Shown: positions 52,196 to 62,108 of the stretch, piece by piece
How the letters are laid out: every line of letters begins with the position of its first letter
Position numbering within the stretch: the first letter of the stretch is position 1
Origin: Adiantum capillus-veneris
Lineage: Eukaryota; Streptophyta; Polypodiopsida; Polypodiales; Pteridaceae
Length of the DNA stretch: 64,000 nt
Reading direction: 5' to 3'
NCBI GenBank assembly: GCA_014529385.2
Contig: CM043950.1
Coordinates: 157,489,545-157,553,544 of the forward strand
The notes under the pieces: model-generated
The model's input: the letters and a program-made list of their open reading frames with translations, nothing else
Told to the model about the DNA's origin: nothing
The model's database searches: none
Translations under genes and position numbers: made by a program

Positions 52196-52470
52196 ATTGC
52201 ATGCTTACAATCATGTCTGTGATGATGACGTCCCTCAAACACCAAGTAGAATTTGTCACTCTACTTTGGGAGAATGACATGGACTAAAGCAGACATGCTT
52301 GCAGCAGCTATGTCTCCCAAGCACCAAATGGATTAGTCATCCATCTTGGAAAGTTGTCGTAGGGTAAAAAGGGATCCTCTACCCTCTAAGAAACAGTGAC
52401 TAAATGACTAAGGCTTTATCTCTTCTACCTCATAGTCGAGGACGACTATGATTTCAAGAGAGAGAGGTAA
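52196..52470 (+). other. Unmatched 3' region ending in a polypurine tract
   Basis: This sequence differs from TE3 beyond the 52195 break. It ends ATTTCAAGAGAGAGAGGTAA, a polypurine tract in the style of TE2 and TE3, directly before TGTCATAAAAT. It looks like the 3' end of a different chromovirus joined to TE6. Confidence 0.55.
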
Positions 52471-53001
52471 TGTCATAAAATATAATATTAACCAACCCAA
52501 ATGACTTTCTCATATTAACCTGATCATTTAATGTGGGAAAATAGATGGGGACAAGGGTTAGAATATAGACATGTCCTTATGGGTCTTTTCTCAGCACGGG
52601 GCTAAAGGTAAACGGATCCAAATGAGAGATGATCTATCAAAGAGCAAGGCTAGCCAATGGAGCTTAAAGACCTTAGGCTTAGCTTTGTTAAAGAACTCCA
52701 ATGGTTTGTGTTAAAAGTCCCTTGACCTTAGGTAAGCTAGGGCTGAGCTTGAGGTGGTAACCCTGCCCAAGCTTGAGGTGCTCGCTGACTAAGATGCTTG
52801 AGGTACTTGTCGTGCTTGATGACTAAGATGCTTGAGGTGCTTGTCATGCTTGCCGACTAGGGAGCTTGAGGTGCTTGTGGGAACACTACCCAAGCTTGAG
52901 GTGCTTTGTCGTGCTTGCTGACTAAGGTGCTTTGTGTTCCAAAAGTCAACAAAATCCCTACAAAGGAGGGACGAGCCCTAAAGTTAGGGGGATGAGATAG
53001 A
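52471..53001 (+). repeat. LTR-like fragment, partner of the inverted copy at 35736-36190
   Basis: It begins TGTCATAAAATATAA after the polypurine tract at 52455-52470. From 52740 to 52930 it has several copies of CTTGAGGTGCTTGTCGTGCTTG-like units (each under 25 bases, imperfect). It ends at a (CA)n tract. It does not resemble the TE6 5' LTR. No matching left LTR of this type is seen upstream in the same orientation. Confidence 0.6.
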
Positions 53002-53022
53002 ACACACACACACACACACACA
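53002..53022. repeat. (CA)n microsatellite, left flank of the PLE fragment
   Basis: About 10 CA units. RT-coding sequence starts within a dozen bases of its right edge. Confidence 0.95.
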
Positions 53023-53032
53023 TTGTACTATC

Positions 53033-53642
53033 CTTTCTGGAGGACATTGTTTTAAGCAATGCCTGGGCATCCCCATGGGGTTCTCTTGTTCTCCACTTAT
53101 GAGTAATATTTACTTGGCCTTCTTCGAATACCAATGGTTTCTCAAAGCCATGGAATGTAGGAATAATAAACTTTCACTGTTCGGACATACTTACGTATAT
53201 ATGGATGACATACTAAGCATCAATAATAAAGCCTTCCTTGAGGAAACCTCCCTTTATATATCCTCACTGCCTAAGGATTGAACCTACTTCTTTACACGAG
53301 TTCGTAACACCCAATGGGGCTTTTTGCACTTCGGTACAATTCCTTAACCTTTCTATCTCCCTTCATATACCTTGTGTTGGAGGATACGACCTAAGATATG
53401 TGTGGAAAAGAGATCTTCTTAAATTGCCACCTTTGGAGTTCATTAAGAGGAATAGTAATAGGCCTCACAAAGCAGTGCTTAACACTTGTATCAGCCTATT
53501 ATATTTGATCATCTACTCGTCCTCCAACTATCTCCTTTCATGGGAGGATATAAAATTACTAATAAGACAGTATTGCCGTAACGGCTTTAGTAGAAACCAA
53601 ATAGTCAATAAAATAATACAATCTCTTACTCATCATGACTAG
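53033..53642 (+). pseudogene. Penelope-like reverse transcriptase fragment
   Basis: From 53033 the frame reads FKQCLGIPMGFSCSPLMSN, a QxxGIPMG box, then FFEYQWF and the catalytic YVYMDDILSINN. It stops at 53279-53281. After a frameshift, 53238-53642 carries FLNLSISLHIP, YVWKRDLLKLPP, NSNRPHKAV and a C-terminal QYCRNGFSRNQI. GIPMG, the MDDILSINN form of the YxDD box and the downstream FLDL-like and KR-rich motifs are typical of Penelope-like RTs, not of LTR or LINE RTs. The 5' part of RT and any GIY-YIG endonuclease are absent. The fragment is bounded by (CA)n on both sides. PLE class is fairly likely; the subclass (Naiad/Chlamys or other) cannot be set from this piece. Confidence 0.65.
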
Positions 53643-53751
53643 AGTGGGTTACACTTTAACCATGAAAATGTCATTTCTCTAATAAGGTAGTAGGCCCATT
53701 CACAATGGACCTACTATCGACTCATTGTGTTTGGTGCCTGGGACAGGGCGG

Positions 53752-53752
<1 letters not shown>

Positions 53753-53789
<37 letters not shown>
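53753..53789. repeat. (CA)n microsatellite, right flank of the PLE fragment
   Basis: About 18 CA units, 111 bases after the RT stop. Confidence 0.95.
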
Positions 53790-53791
<2 letters not shown>

Positions 53792-55853
53792 TATTACTTT
53801 AAAACCCATAACTTATTGGACACATACTTCCTAAGCTTCACTATATTGGGTCTCCACCATGGGACTTGGCCCTTTTGAGATACAAGTAATAGGTTTTGGT
53901 AAAAAATAGGGCAGTTTACTGCCTTGGGTAATACCGGCCATGAAGGCGCTAGGGTAGTTCTCTCATACTGCATCGTAGGCAGCCTGGCTATCACACAGGA
54001 GGGGGTCTCTCCACTCATGGCACTCTGCTCATTACACAGGATTGGTGGCCTTCCTCCTTTTAAAGAGGTGAGGGCGCAACTTTGCCCCTCAGTTAGCTTT
54101 GGTTGTTGTTCTACTTGCATAAAGTAGGATTGTGTGTCTTTTTTACACTGAAGTATGGAGCTCACAACACAAGTTGCTCAAGTTTTCCACTCTGCCCATG
54201 CATATTTCTTTGCAAACCTACTTTTTTAAGGGGCATTATCACTGTTATAATGGTCCTGTAGAAAGTTTTGATAATGTGGTTCTTTATGTGGATTTCACTC
54301 TGTATAAACGAAACCTGGTTAAGGTCCTTGTTGGTCGGTGAGTATATATGGTGATGGTGTTTTGGCATGGCTTTGACCCTTCTACTGGGTTTTGGGTTGC
54401 TGTTAACACTACATTGTTACTGTTTGAGGTGGTTTCGGGGTACGGTATACTAGCTGTTGCCGTTTAAATTCTCTGTAAAAACTGGGTTTTTTTGGGGCTG
54501 CTCTACGTTAACATTGGCTTTTTTAGGGGTTTTGCTACCGCTTGACTTAGCATGGTAGTACTCTGTTGATAGTAACCGGACATACTATGGGGGTTTACTG
54601 AACATTAAAATGCCTTGTGATTCACTTGATACTGTCGCTTTTTTCATAGGTTTTTCCATCACTATCATGAGAAGCCTTGATAGGCCCTGTATATTGGTTG
54701 GCTATGGGTACATACATGGGGGGTGGTGTTTTCTGTCCTACTGCGCACTGACATTGAATGTTTTTTTTATTAAAAGGGTTCTTAATTAGGGGTGCTGGGC
54801 CTGGTTGCACACCGTTGCAGTACTTTGGTCTTTGATTTATTGATTGGGTTAGGATATGCTTTACAGTATCTAAATTCACTTAGCGGGTGTTGCTCCTTTT
54901 GTAGCTTTGGGAATTGATTTGGTACTAGCACTTAAGCATGGTATATTTTTTTCCCTTAAACTTCATGGTTGGACTCAAGGCCTGGCTTATATCCGCTAGG
55001 GCTCCTTGCTACTTGGTTTGCTAACAGAAGTATAAGGTAAGTGGTATGCAAATTGTGAATGATTGGAGTCCATATACCTTGATGGGCATCTAACCTAAAA
55101 ACAAACTTAAAGGAGCTTGATGCTTTGTAAGAACTATAAATGGAACCTTTATATAATAAAAACTTCTTGTATAAACTTCATATGGTGGAACTTTCATAAC
55201 TTATAGACTGATAAAAATATAAAAAAAGGGGGGGATTCTGACACTTGGATTAGAAGGGGTGATGGCCTTCTAATCAAAATGATATTCTTTTACTAGAAAC
55301 TTTGGGATTTTTTATGAAAAAGAGAAAACATTTTTTACATAAATACTATGGACCAAGCTTGTAGGACTAAGCTTGTAAGTTAAAAAAAGTTTGTAAGGTG
55401 GACATGGATAACAACTGGTATAGTCCATTGATACTTGTGAAACACATCCAAGGCTAATATATTTGTTGTTTTGTTTGTATGGATGCACGTTAGGACTCTA
55501 TCTTCTCTTGGAAAGTTTTTTTGGCTTTAGCAAGCTGTCCAACACTGGATTATACATTCACCTACTGCTTGGGAAGTCCTTCTGTTATTTGTATACTAAA
55601 ATGGGGCCTCATTCTTACAAACATTGTACAAAAATAATTCTAAGGCTGACTTGTTTTTGTACTTATCATTTTCTTTTTTCTAAAGCTAGCTGTCTTTTGA
55701 ATGTAAAAAGTTCAATTATATCTTATTATTTATGGTAAACAGCTACACACACATCCTAAACACAAGGTTTTTTCTTTTTATAGAAAAATCGGGATGCTGG
55801 CTTTGGAAACTAATTTTGAAACTTAGCTCTAAGATTGACCCATAGTCTATAAT
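53790..55853. other. Unassigned AT-rich stretch
   Basis: I see no gene, LTR pair or conserved motif. Open frames here (for example 53794-54165 on the minus strand) have no recognisable composition or motif. It could include the remaining 3' part of the PLE or an old element body. Confidence 0.5.
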
Positions 55854-56778
55854 TGTTAATTGAGTCAACGTCAGTTAATAGAAGTTGCTAAAGACCGAAG
55901 ACGTACGAATGCACATCGAAGATCAAAGTGAAGAAGCAGTAAAGATTGGAGTTAGACATTTTCCACGTTTTTTCAAAATAGTCACGTATTGTAAATTCCT
56001 AATTTATTTGAAGCCATTGTAACATTTTAATGTATTACGGGCTCAATGGGAGTTCCAAGATGTAAAGAACATGTCAGTTATTGTACCTAGGTTGTAGATA
56101 CAGTAAGTGGTGGAGCCCTAAAGGCCTTGGGCGCCCAAACATTGCACATTTTTACCCTAGGTACATAAGATAGTATGTAAAAGAAATTAGGGTTCCCAAG
56201 CTCATTTGTTGAGAGCACTCTTTGGTGAAAGCTCTTGAGGTGTGTGGCTATGGAGTCCTTGAGCTTTTCCTTGCTCATGAGACTTGATTAACACTAATCA
56301 ATGATTCATTCTCTTTCACTATGCCTCTCTCATGCTTCTTATAATTGCCTATCATGTTTAGAATCACTAGATCTTAACTAATTAGTGATAAATCCCTCTC
56401 TAATATTGTGTGATTGCCCTCTCTTGCTTGTGTGTGCATGTAAGTTTGATTGGAGTGTGGTGCTCGATAGATCTATGTGTGAGTGTGCTTGCCATTAGTG
56501 TGTTGCATGATTAGATTAGTGTTGTGTGCGTCTTGCAATCTTAGTGTGTGTGATTGGGTTGACTAGAGGTGAAGAGAAGTGGATGTGGAGATTGCCCTTC
56601 ATTGCGGCTTAGCTCCTCCATAGGTTGAGAAGCTCACCTCGTAGAGTTAACCATTTGTGTTGCCACAATTAGCTCACTAACCGTGTGAGTGTTTCCATGC
56701 CCTAGCAGGGTAGCTCATCCCTTCGGATTGATAATTTTGTTGGTCATTGGAGCTATTGCAACGATGGAACCCCCAACA
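55854..56778 (+). repeat. Probable LTR (5' LTR of TE8)
   Basis: TGTTAATTGAGTC at 55854 is a candidate start. The end, GGAACCCCCAACA at 56778, is supported by the tRNA-Asp-type primer site two bases later. No second copy lies in the window, so the length (about 0.92 kb) is tentative. Confidence 0.5.
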
Positions 56779-56780
56779 TT

Positions 56781-56798
56781 TGGCACCGTTTCCGGGGA
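56781..56798 (+). other. Primer-binding site (tRNA-Asp type)
   Basis: TGGCACCGTTTCCGGGGA differs at two positions from TGGCGCCGTTGCCGGGGA, the complement of the plant tRNA-Asp 3' end used by Athila/Tat and several other plant elements. Confidence 0.8.
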
Positions 56799-58385
56799 CG
56801 ATGGCGTACGCTAGTGTAATTGTGGCATAATCGAATGCGTTCCCTCACTAATTTCACTTGTCTGTTTATGTTTTTGTGGATTTTGAATGTGTGTGCATGA
56901 AGCAATGTGTTCATAATTCCCTAATGTGTAACCGTATCTTGCCAATTGTGTGTTTACACACTCTAATTCTCACTAACCCCTTGCTAATTTCACTATTTTT
57001 TAATAACTTACTAATTTGCTACGAAGGATTGGAGCATTCAACCATTCAATTGATCTTCAATGAAAAGGTAATTAAAGTGGTATTCTCAACCTCCGTAGAA
57101 TCTAAGGATGTGTAGAATTGTATAGAGATCCCACCATGATGCAATGTAATGCTATGCAATGTTGATGTTATGGATAGAAAATTTTGCGATTATTCATTTT
57201 CACGCCGTCGTAATGCAGAAATTTTTAAGATTTGGTGGTGCATGAATTTGACAAGTTTCAACTGCTAATTGGTGATTGTGTGTTGCTAATTGAGTGCTTA
57301 ATTGAGTTAATTGCATGCTTGGATGGTCTTCAAGTGTGTGTGCATTCTAATTGAGTGTGTGTATGCTAATTTTAGGTGTGTGTACATTATTTTGCCCATG
57401 TTTGTGCACCTAAAATTCAATGTGTGCATTATGATTTTTCAATTATGATGATTGATTTATGTTGTGCTCATGTCCACTAATGATTTTGTTAGGTCACATT
57501 GCAAATTCGACAAGTTTAACCCTTTTGGGTGCGCACCTAAAGATTGGTAAAAATTGCCAATTTTTTAGTGTGTGTGCCTAGAAAGTGTTTAATTTTCATG
57601 ATTGATTCATATTTTGATTGATTAATTAATGTGTGTAATGATTAATTTCTGCGTTTTTGTGCCCAAAACAGGAATTTACACATTTCAATTGCGTCAATTT
57701 TTGACCTAATTTTGTCGATAGTTTTGCTGGTTTAATTGCCTAGCCTTGATTTTATTGATGAAACTGTTTGGCAATTGAATCGATGTGATTTTTGTAATTT
57801 TATTTTTCTATAATATTCCCAATGTGTGGAGAATTTTTAAATTTTTTTGGGTATTTTTTGAATAATTTTTATAAATTTTTGGTAAATTTTTGCTAATTTT
57901 TGCATTAATATTCGCTTAGTTCCATAAAAATTTGATATTTTGCGATCTTTACGAGCTGTTTTGAATGTGTGTTAATGGATTTATTTCGAGCACATTTGGG
58001 CTTTCATTTGCCAAATTTTGAGCGTTTTGCTATTTTCGGGGGCCGGTTGATGATTTTGTTGAATTTGGCATTTTCGGTAAAAATTGCTATTTTTGGTGTT
58101 CTTGTGTGTGTTGATTTGATTGTGATTGTCAATGATTTTCTAAGATTCCGGGAAATTTTTGGACTTTTATGGTGACTTTTTGGATATTTGGGTGAATTTT
58201 AGCGATTTCGGCCTTTTTTTGGTATTTTTGGACGTTTGGAAATAATAAATTGACCGGTTCAAGTTGCGACGCACGGGCCTTTCGATGCAAAACATTCTCC
58301 ACGGTGGATAGATCTTTGTGGTCTACTGGGATAATATCTGCTTACATTAAAATTCTCTTCTTCCTCTTCCGTGTGAACCCACCCA

Positions 58386-58428
<43 letters not shown>

Positions 58429-59861
58429 TACTCTGCAAAAGCAAGATTATTTGTTCTCTCTCTCTCTCTCTCTCTCTCTCTAACTCCATCTCCCCTTCTC
58501 CCACAAGTCACGATTATTTAGACTATCTCACTAACTCACTCTCTCTTCCCACTCTCCAACTCACTCTCTCTCGGCCAAACCCCGCCCGCCTGTCCCGCTG
58601 TCAACACGCGCGCATGCAAACACACACACACACACACACCCCGTGACGCTCTCTCTCCTCTGCACTGCCAAGCCATCGCATCTCTCTCTCTCCTCTGTGC
58701 GTGTAATCGGGTTGCCTTCTCCTTGTACCTCCGCAATCAACGCCTACAAATGCAGCCCACGTGCAGTCTCTCTTAACTCTCTCTCCTCTGTTGTCTCCCA
58801 CACACACACACACATGCGTGAACGCACCTCTACACACACACTTCATTAACCTACAAGAAGACACACAAAAGAAAAAAAAAGGGGGACCTCTCTTTTCATG
58901 TTGTCTTCTCTCTCTCTTTTTTTAACGGTTGCTGGAGCCTTTTTTCTTTTTCCTTTTTTTTTGTATCATTGACTTTTTATTGTATTCACTTCATTTTGTT
59001 TCTTTTTACTTTCATTTTAATTTCATTTCATTTTGTTTTTTTCCCAAAATTTCATTTCATTTCAATTCAATTTCATTTTTGTTTCTCTCACTTTCATTCA
59101 TTTAGTTGTAGATTAGTCAAAATAAAAATCACATAGAAAATGATAAAAAAATAAAAAATTCCACAAAAAATCACCAAAAATAGTAAAAAACTCAAAAAAT
59201 TCATTAAAAAATCCAAAATTGATCGAAAAAAATTCCAATAATCATAAAAATCATTTAAAAAATTTATTAAAAAAAATAAAAAATTTGTTTACAAAATTTT
59301 CAAAAAAAGCAAAAAAATAAAATAAAATTCAATTTTTAAAATAAAAAATCATAAAATTACAAAAAAAAATAAAAAAATTCAAAGTTTCACAAAAAAAATA
59401 AAAAATAGAAAGAAAGTCATCAAAAGTGCTAGGAAAAGCCAAAAAAACCCAGAGCAGCAAAAAAATCACACGCCGAGCAAATCAAAAGCAAAAAGCAAAG
59501 TCGAAAAGTGCACCACACACCGAGCAAACACCGCAAACTGAGCACACCGCGCAAAGTGAAGTAGAAGATCAATCGAAAAAAACGAGCAAAAAGATCAACT
59601 CCAAGCAGTGGAGCGTCAGAAAAATAAATTTCAAAATTTTGTCTGCTCAGAATTTTGATTTGGGCTAATTTCGGCCTCCGTTTTCACTACAGGTAGTACT
59701 GCACAGGCTATTTCGTCATTTTGTGCAGAATTTCTGCTAGTGCCGTCTTCTGCATAACAGGTGCCTTATAGTCTTCTACGGTTTGTGCTATATAGCACAG
59801 TTTGTTCCTGCTCCGTTTCGCCTATTTTCGGGCAGTTTTCACATCGAGTGCAACATTTACC
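56799..59861 (+). other. Long non-coding leader with microsatellites and A/T tracts
   Basis: No coding similarity is seen. The first kilobase is T/G-rich and 57780-58230 is very T-rich. (CT)n tracts lie at 58390-58421 and 58457-58481, and (CA)n at 58619-58640 and 58799-58814. Then 58930-59100 is TTTCATTTCA-rich, and 59110-59420 is an A-rich run of short A tracts. It leads into copia gag at 59862 with no tRNA-iMet site between. Confidence 0.65.
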
Positions 59862-60669
59862 ATGGCTGACAACAACAACACAGATGTGTTCAAGATGTTT
59901 GCTGCTCAGGACAGGTTGGATGGGGACAACCACCCTATGTGGGCTTATATGATGCAACATGTTCTTGTGTCAAAGGGTGTCTGGAACATTGTGCAGGGCA
60001 TTGATGTACGTCCTGGTTCTGAGGATGTAGGCGATGTTGAGGATGTTGCAGGTATTGCTGCAAGGATTGCAGCTGTTAGAGTTGTTTTGCCTACGGGCAG
60101 AACAAGCTCGTTGGGATGTTAAGGATGCGCAGGCTCATGCATTGATTGCGTTGTCTGTGAAGCGCACCATTGTTCCTCACATCCGTTTAGCAAAATCTGC
60201 AAAACAGGATTGGGATATTCTAGCACGTATTTATGCAAGCCGCAATGAGGCTAAAATTGCTTTGCTGCGTAAAGAGCTGGAGTCGAAGATTATGCATGAG
60301 GAAGATGATATGGACACTTTCCTTGCTAGTGTCAAGGATATCAATGAGCAGCTTATTTCTGCAGGTGAAGTCATTTCAGAAAGTTCCCTTGTGCAAACTG
60401 TTCTTGATGCCTTACCAGATTCCTACCAGACTTTTGCTAGTACTTGGAGACTTATGACCCAAGGAAATCCTGAAGTTGTCAAGTTTGATGCATTATGCAC
60501 GTTGCTGTTGCAAGAGTCACTTTCCAGAAAAAACAGGACTAGGCAACATGCAGTTGAACATGCTTTTATTGCTTCTTAAAGAAAGGGTGGTAACAGTAAT
60601 GCAGCCACTTCTTATGGTTCTGCTGCGAGTGGCAAAAATTCTGTTCCTAATGCTTCTGCTGGCAGCACT
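59862..60669 (+). pseudogene. gag: Copia gag (frameshift and one nonsense codon)
   Basis: ATG 59862 (MADNNNTDVFKMFAAQDRLDG) is a typical copia gag start, with NHPMWAYMMQHVLVSKGVWNIV (the YxxWxxxM-type block). A frameshift near 60095 moves to the frame of 60034-60579 (WDVKDAQAHALIALSVKRTI, WDILARIYASRNEAKIALLRKEL, MDTFLASVKDINEQLISAGEV, LVQTVLDALPDSYQTFASTW), the conserved UBN2-type copia gag core. TAA at 60577-60579 interrupts, and the same frame then continues into the zinc knuckle. It encodes the particle protein of a Ty1/copia element. Confidence 0.88.
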
Positions 60670-61224
60670 TTGTCTGGCAATTCTGGTGATAAGGGAAAAA
60701 AGAAGATGCGTTGCCATTATTGTAAAGCCAATGATTACTTGATCAAGTCGTGTCCTAAGTTGAAGGCCAAAGAGGCTAAGAAGAAAGAGGGTGGTTCCAC
60801 TGCAAATGCTGGTTCCACTACAAATGCAGCCATTGTTGAGTCTTCTGTGAAAGGAGACTGTAATGCTGATGTTGATGTAGAATGGGCTTTTAGCGCAGAG
60901 TGCACTTACAATCCTGCTGTCCATGATGCATGCTTGTCAGTTGCTGCAGATTCACATGTGTGGTATTTTGACAGTGGTGCTACAAAGCACATTACCTCAC
61001 ATCGTGAATTGTTTACCTCTCTCGAGTCAGTCCCTCATGGGAATTCAGTCACTTGTGCCAACAACGCCTCTTATCCAGTTCAAGGAGTTGGAAAGATTGT
61101 GCTCACTGCTGCTAATGGCAGTTCCTTCACACTTGTTGGTGCACTTTATGTACCTGGGATCAAGAAGAATCTCTTCTCTGTATCCGCACTTGCTAGACTT
61201 GGACTTGTAGTCATTTGTGGATGA
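60670..61224 (+). CDS. pol: Copia gag end and protease
   Basis: This open frame carries the zinc knuckle CHYCKANDYLIKSC, in which the CX2CX4HX4C His is Tyr, then a Lys/Ala-rich linker. The aspartic protease has WYFDSGATKHIT with an intact DSG, and GVGKIVLTAANGSSFTL and LYVPGIKKNLFSVSAL, the latter conserved in copia proteases. It is continuous in frame with gag upstream. A frameshift at about 61215 breaks it before the GAG-pre-integrase domain. Confidence 0.85.
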   Translation: MSGNSGDKGKKKMRCHYCKANDYLIKSCPKLKAKEAKKKEGGSTANAGSTTNAAIVESSVKGDCNADVDVEWAFSAECTYNPAVHDACLSVAADSHVWYFDSGATKHITSHRELFTSLESVPHGNSVTCANNASYPVQGVGKIVLTAANGSSFTLVGALYVPGIKKNLFSVSALARLGLVVICG

Positions 61225-62099
61225 CAGATGTACAGTTCATGATCTCAGTTTTGGTGATGAAATTGTTGCATCTGGCCTTTTGTGCCGATATAAGCTCACT
61301 TTGTATGACAAGTGTGGATAAAATTTTGCAAATGCTGTTGCAGATTCAAGGGCTATTTCAGATGCAAAACTTTGGCATGCACGTTTTGGTCATCTGAATT
61401 TTGCCAGTTCGCCGCGTTTGCAGAAATTTGATATGGTTGCTTCTTTGCCGCCTCTTGAAGCACCTGTCAAACATGTTTGTGAAGGCTGTATTTTGGGTAA
61501 GATGCAACGTTCTAAATTTCCAAAGGATGGTTCAGTTCGGGCCACATGCAAGTTGCAGCTTGTGCATAGTGATGTTTGTGGGCCCATGCAAACTCCGTCC
61601 TTGGGCAATTACCTGTACTTGTACTTTCATTGATGATTACTCCAGGCATGCACGGGTATTTTCGCTTAAAGCAAAGTCCGAAGTTTTTATGTGCTTCAAA
61701 CAATTTTTGGTTATGGCTGAAAATGTCTTGAAATGTACTATGGGCACCCTCCGTTCCGATCGAGGGGGGGAGTATATGTCTCATGAATTTAATGCATTTC
61801 TAGCTAGTCGTGGGATAAAACACCAATGTACAGTGTCTTATACACCTCAGCAAAATGGTGTTGCTGAGAGGAAAAACAGGTCACTGACGGAAATGGCACG
61901 ATGTATGGTCAAAAGTCAAGCTTTGCCGCATTCTTTTTGGCTTGAGGCCATTATGTGTGCCACTTATGTACTTATTAGGTGTCCTACGAAAGCTTTGCAG
62001 TCTATTACTCCATATGAAGCATGGCATGATAGAAAACCTTCTATTGAGCACATGCGTGTTTTTGGCTGTTTGGCATATGCTTTGGTGCCACAAGTGTAG
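61215..62099 (+). pseudogene. pol: Copia integrase
   Basis: The GAG-pre-integrase part has LWHARFGHLNFASSPRLQKF and CEGCILGKMQRSKF (HHCC zinc finger, read in the 61418 frame). LVHSDVCGPM gives the first catalytic Asp. A frameshift near 61610 moves to the 61401 frame: TFIDDYSRHARVFSLKAKSEVF, LRSDRGGEYMSHEF (second Asp) and PQQNGVAERKNRSL (Glu), then FGCLAYALVPQ. TAG at 62097-62099 stands at a Gln-like position, and the frame continues at 62100. The DDE residues are intact. Confidence 0.9.
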
Positions 62100-62108
62100 T
62101 GCAAAAAA

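Noticed and set aside
53794-54165. Open frames on both strands after the PLE, one with an IGGLPPF motif
   Set aside because: The motif briefly recalls an NADH dehydrogenase subunit, but nothing around it matches and no frame extends it.
58259-58504. Glu/Arg-repeat open frame on the minus strand
   Set aside because: It is produced by (CT)n microsatellites and has no complexity beyond them.
59426-59668. Lys/Ser/Thr-rich open frame upstream of copia gag
   Set aside because: It has low-complexity composition from the A-rich tract, no relation to gag, and the natural copia gag start is at 59862.
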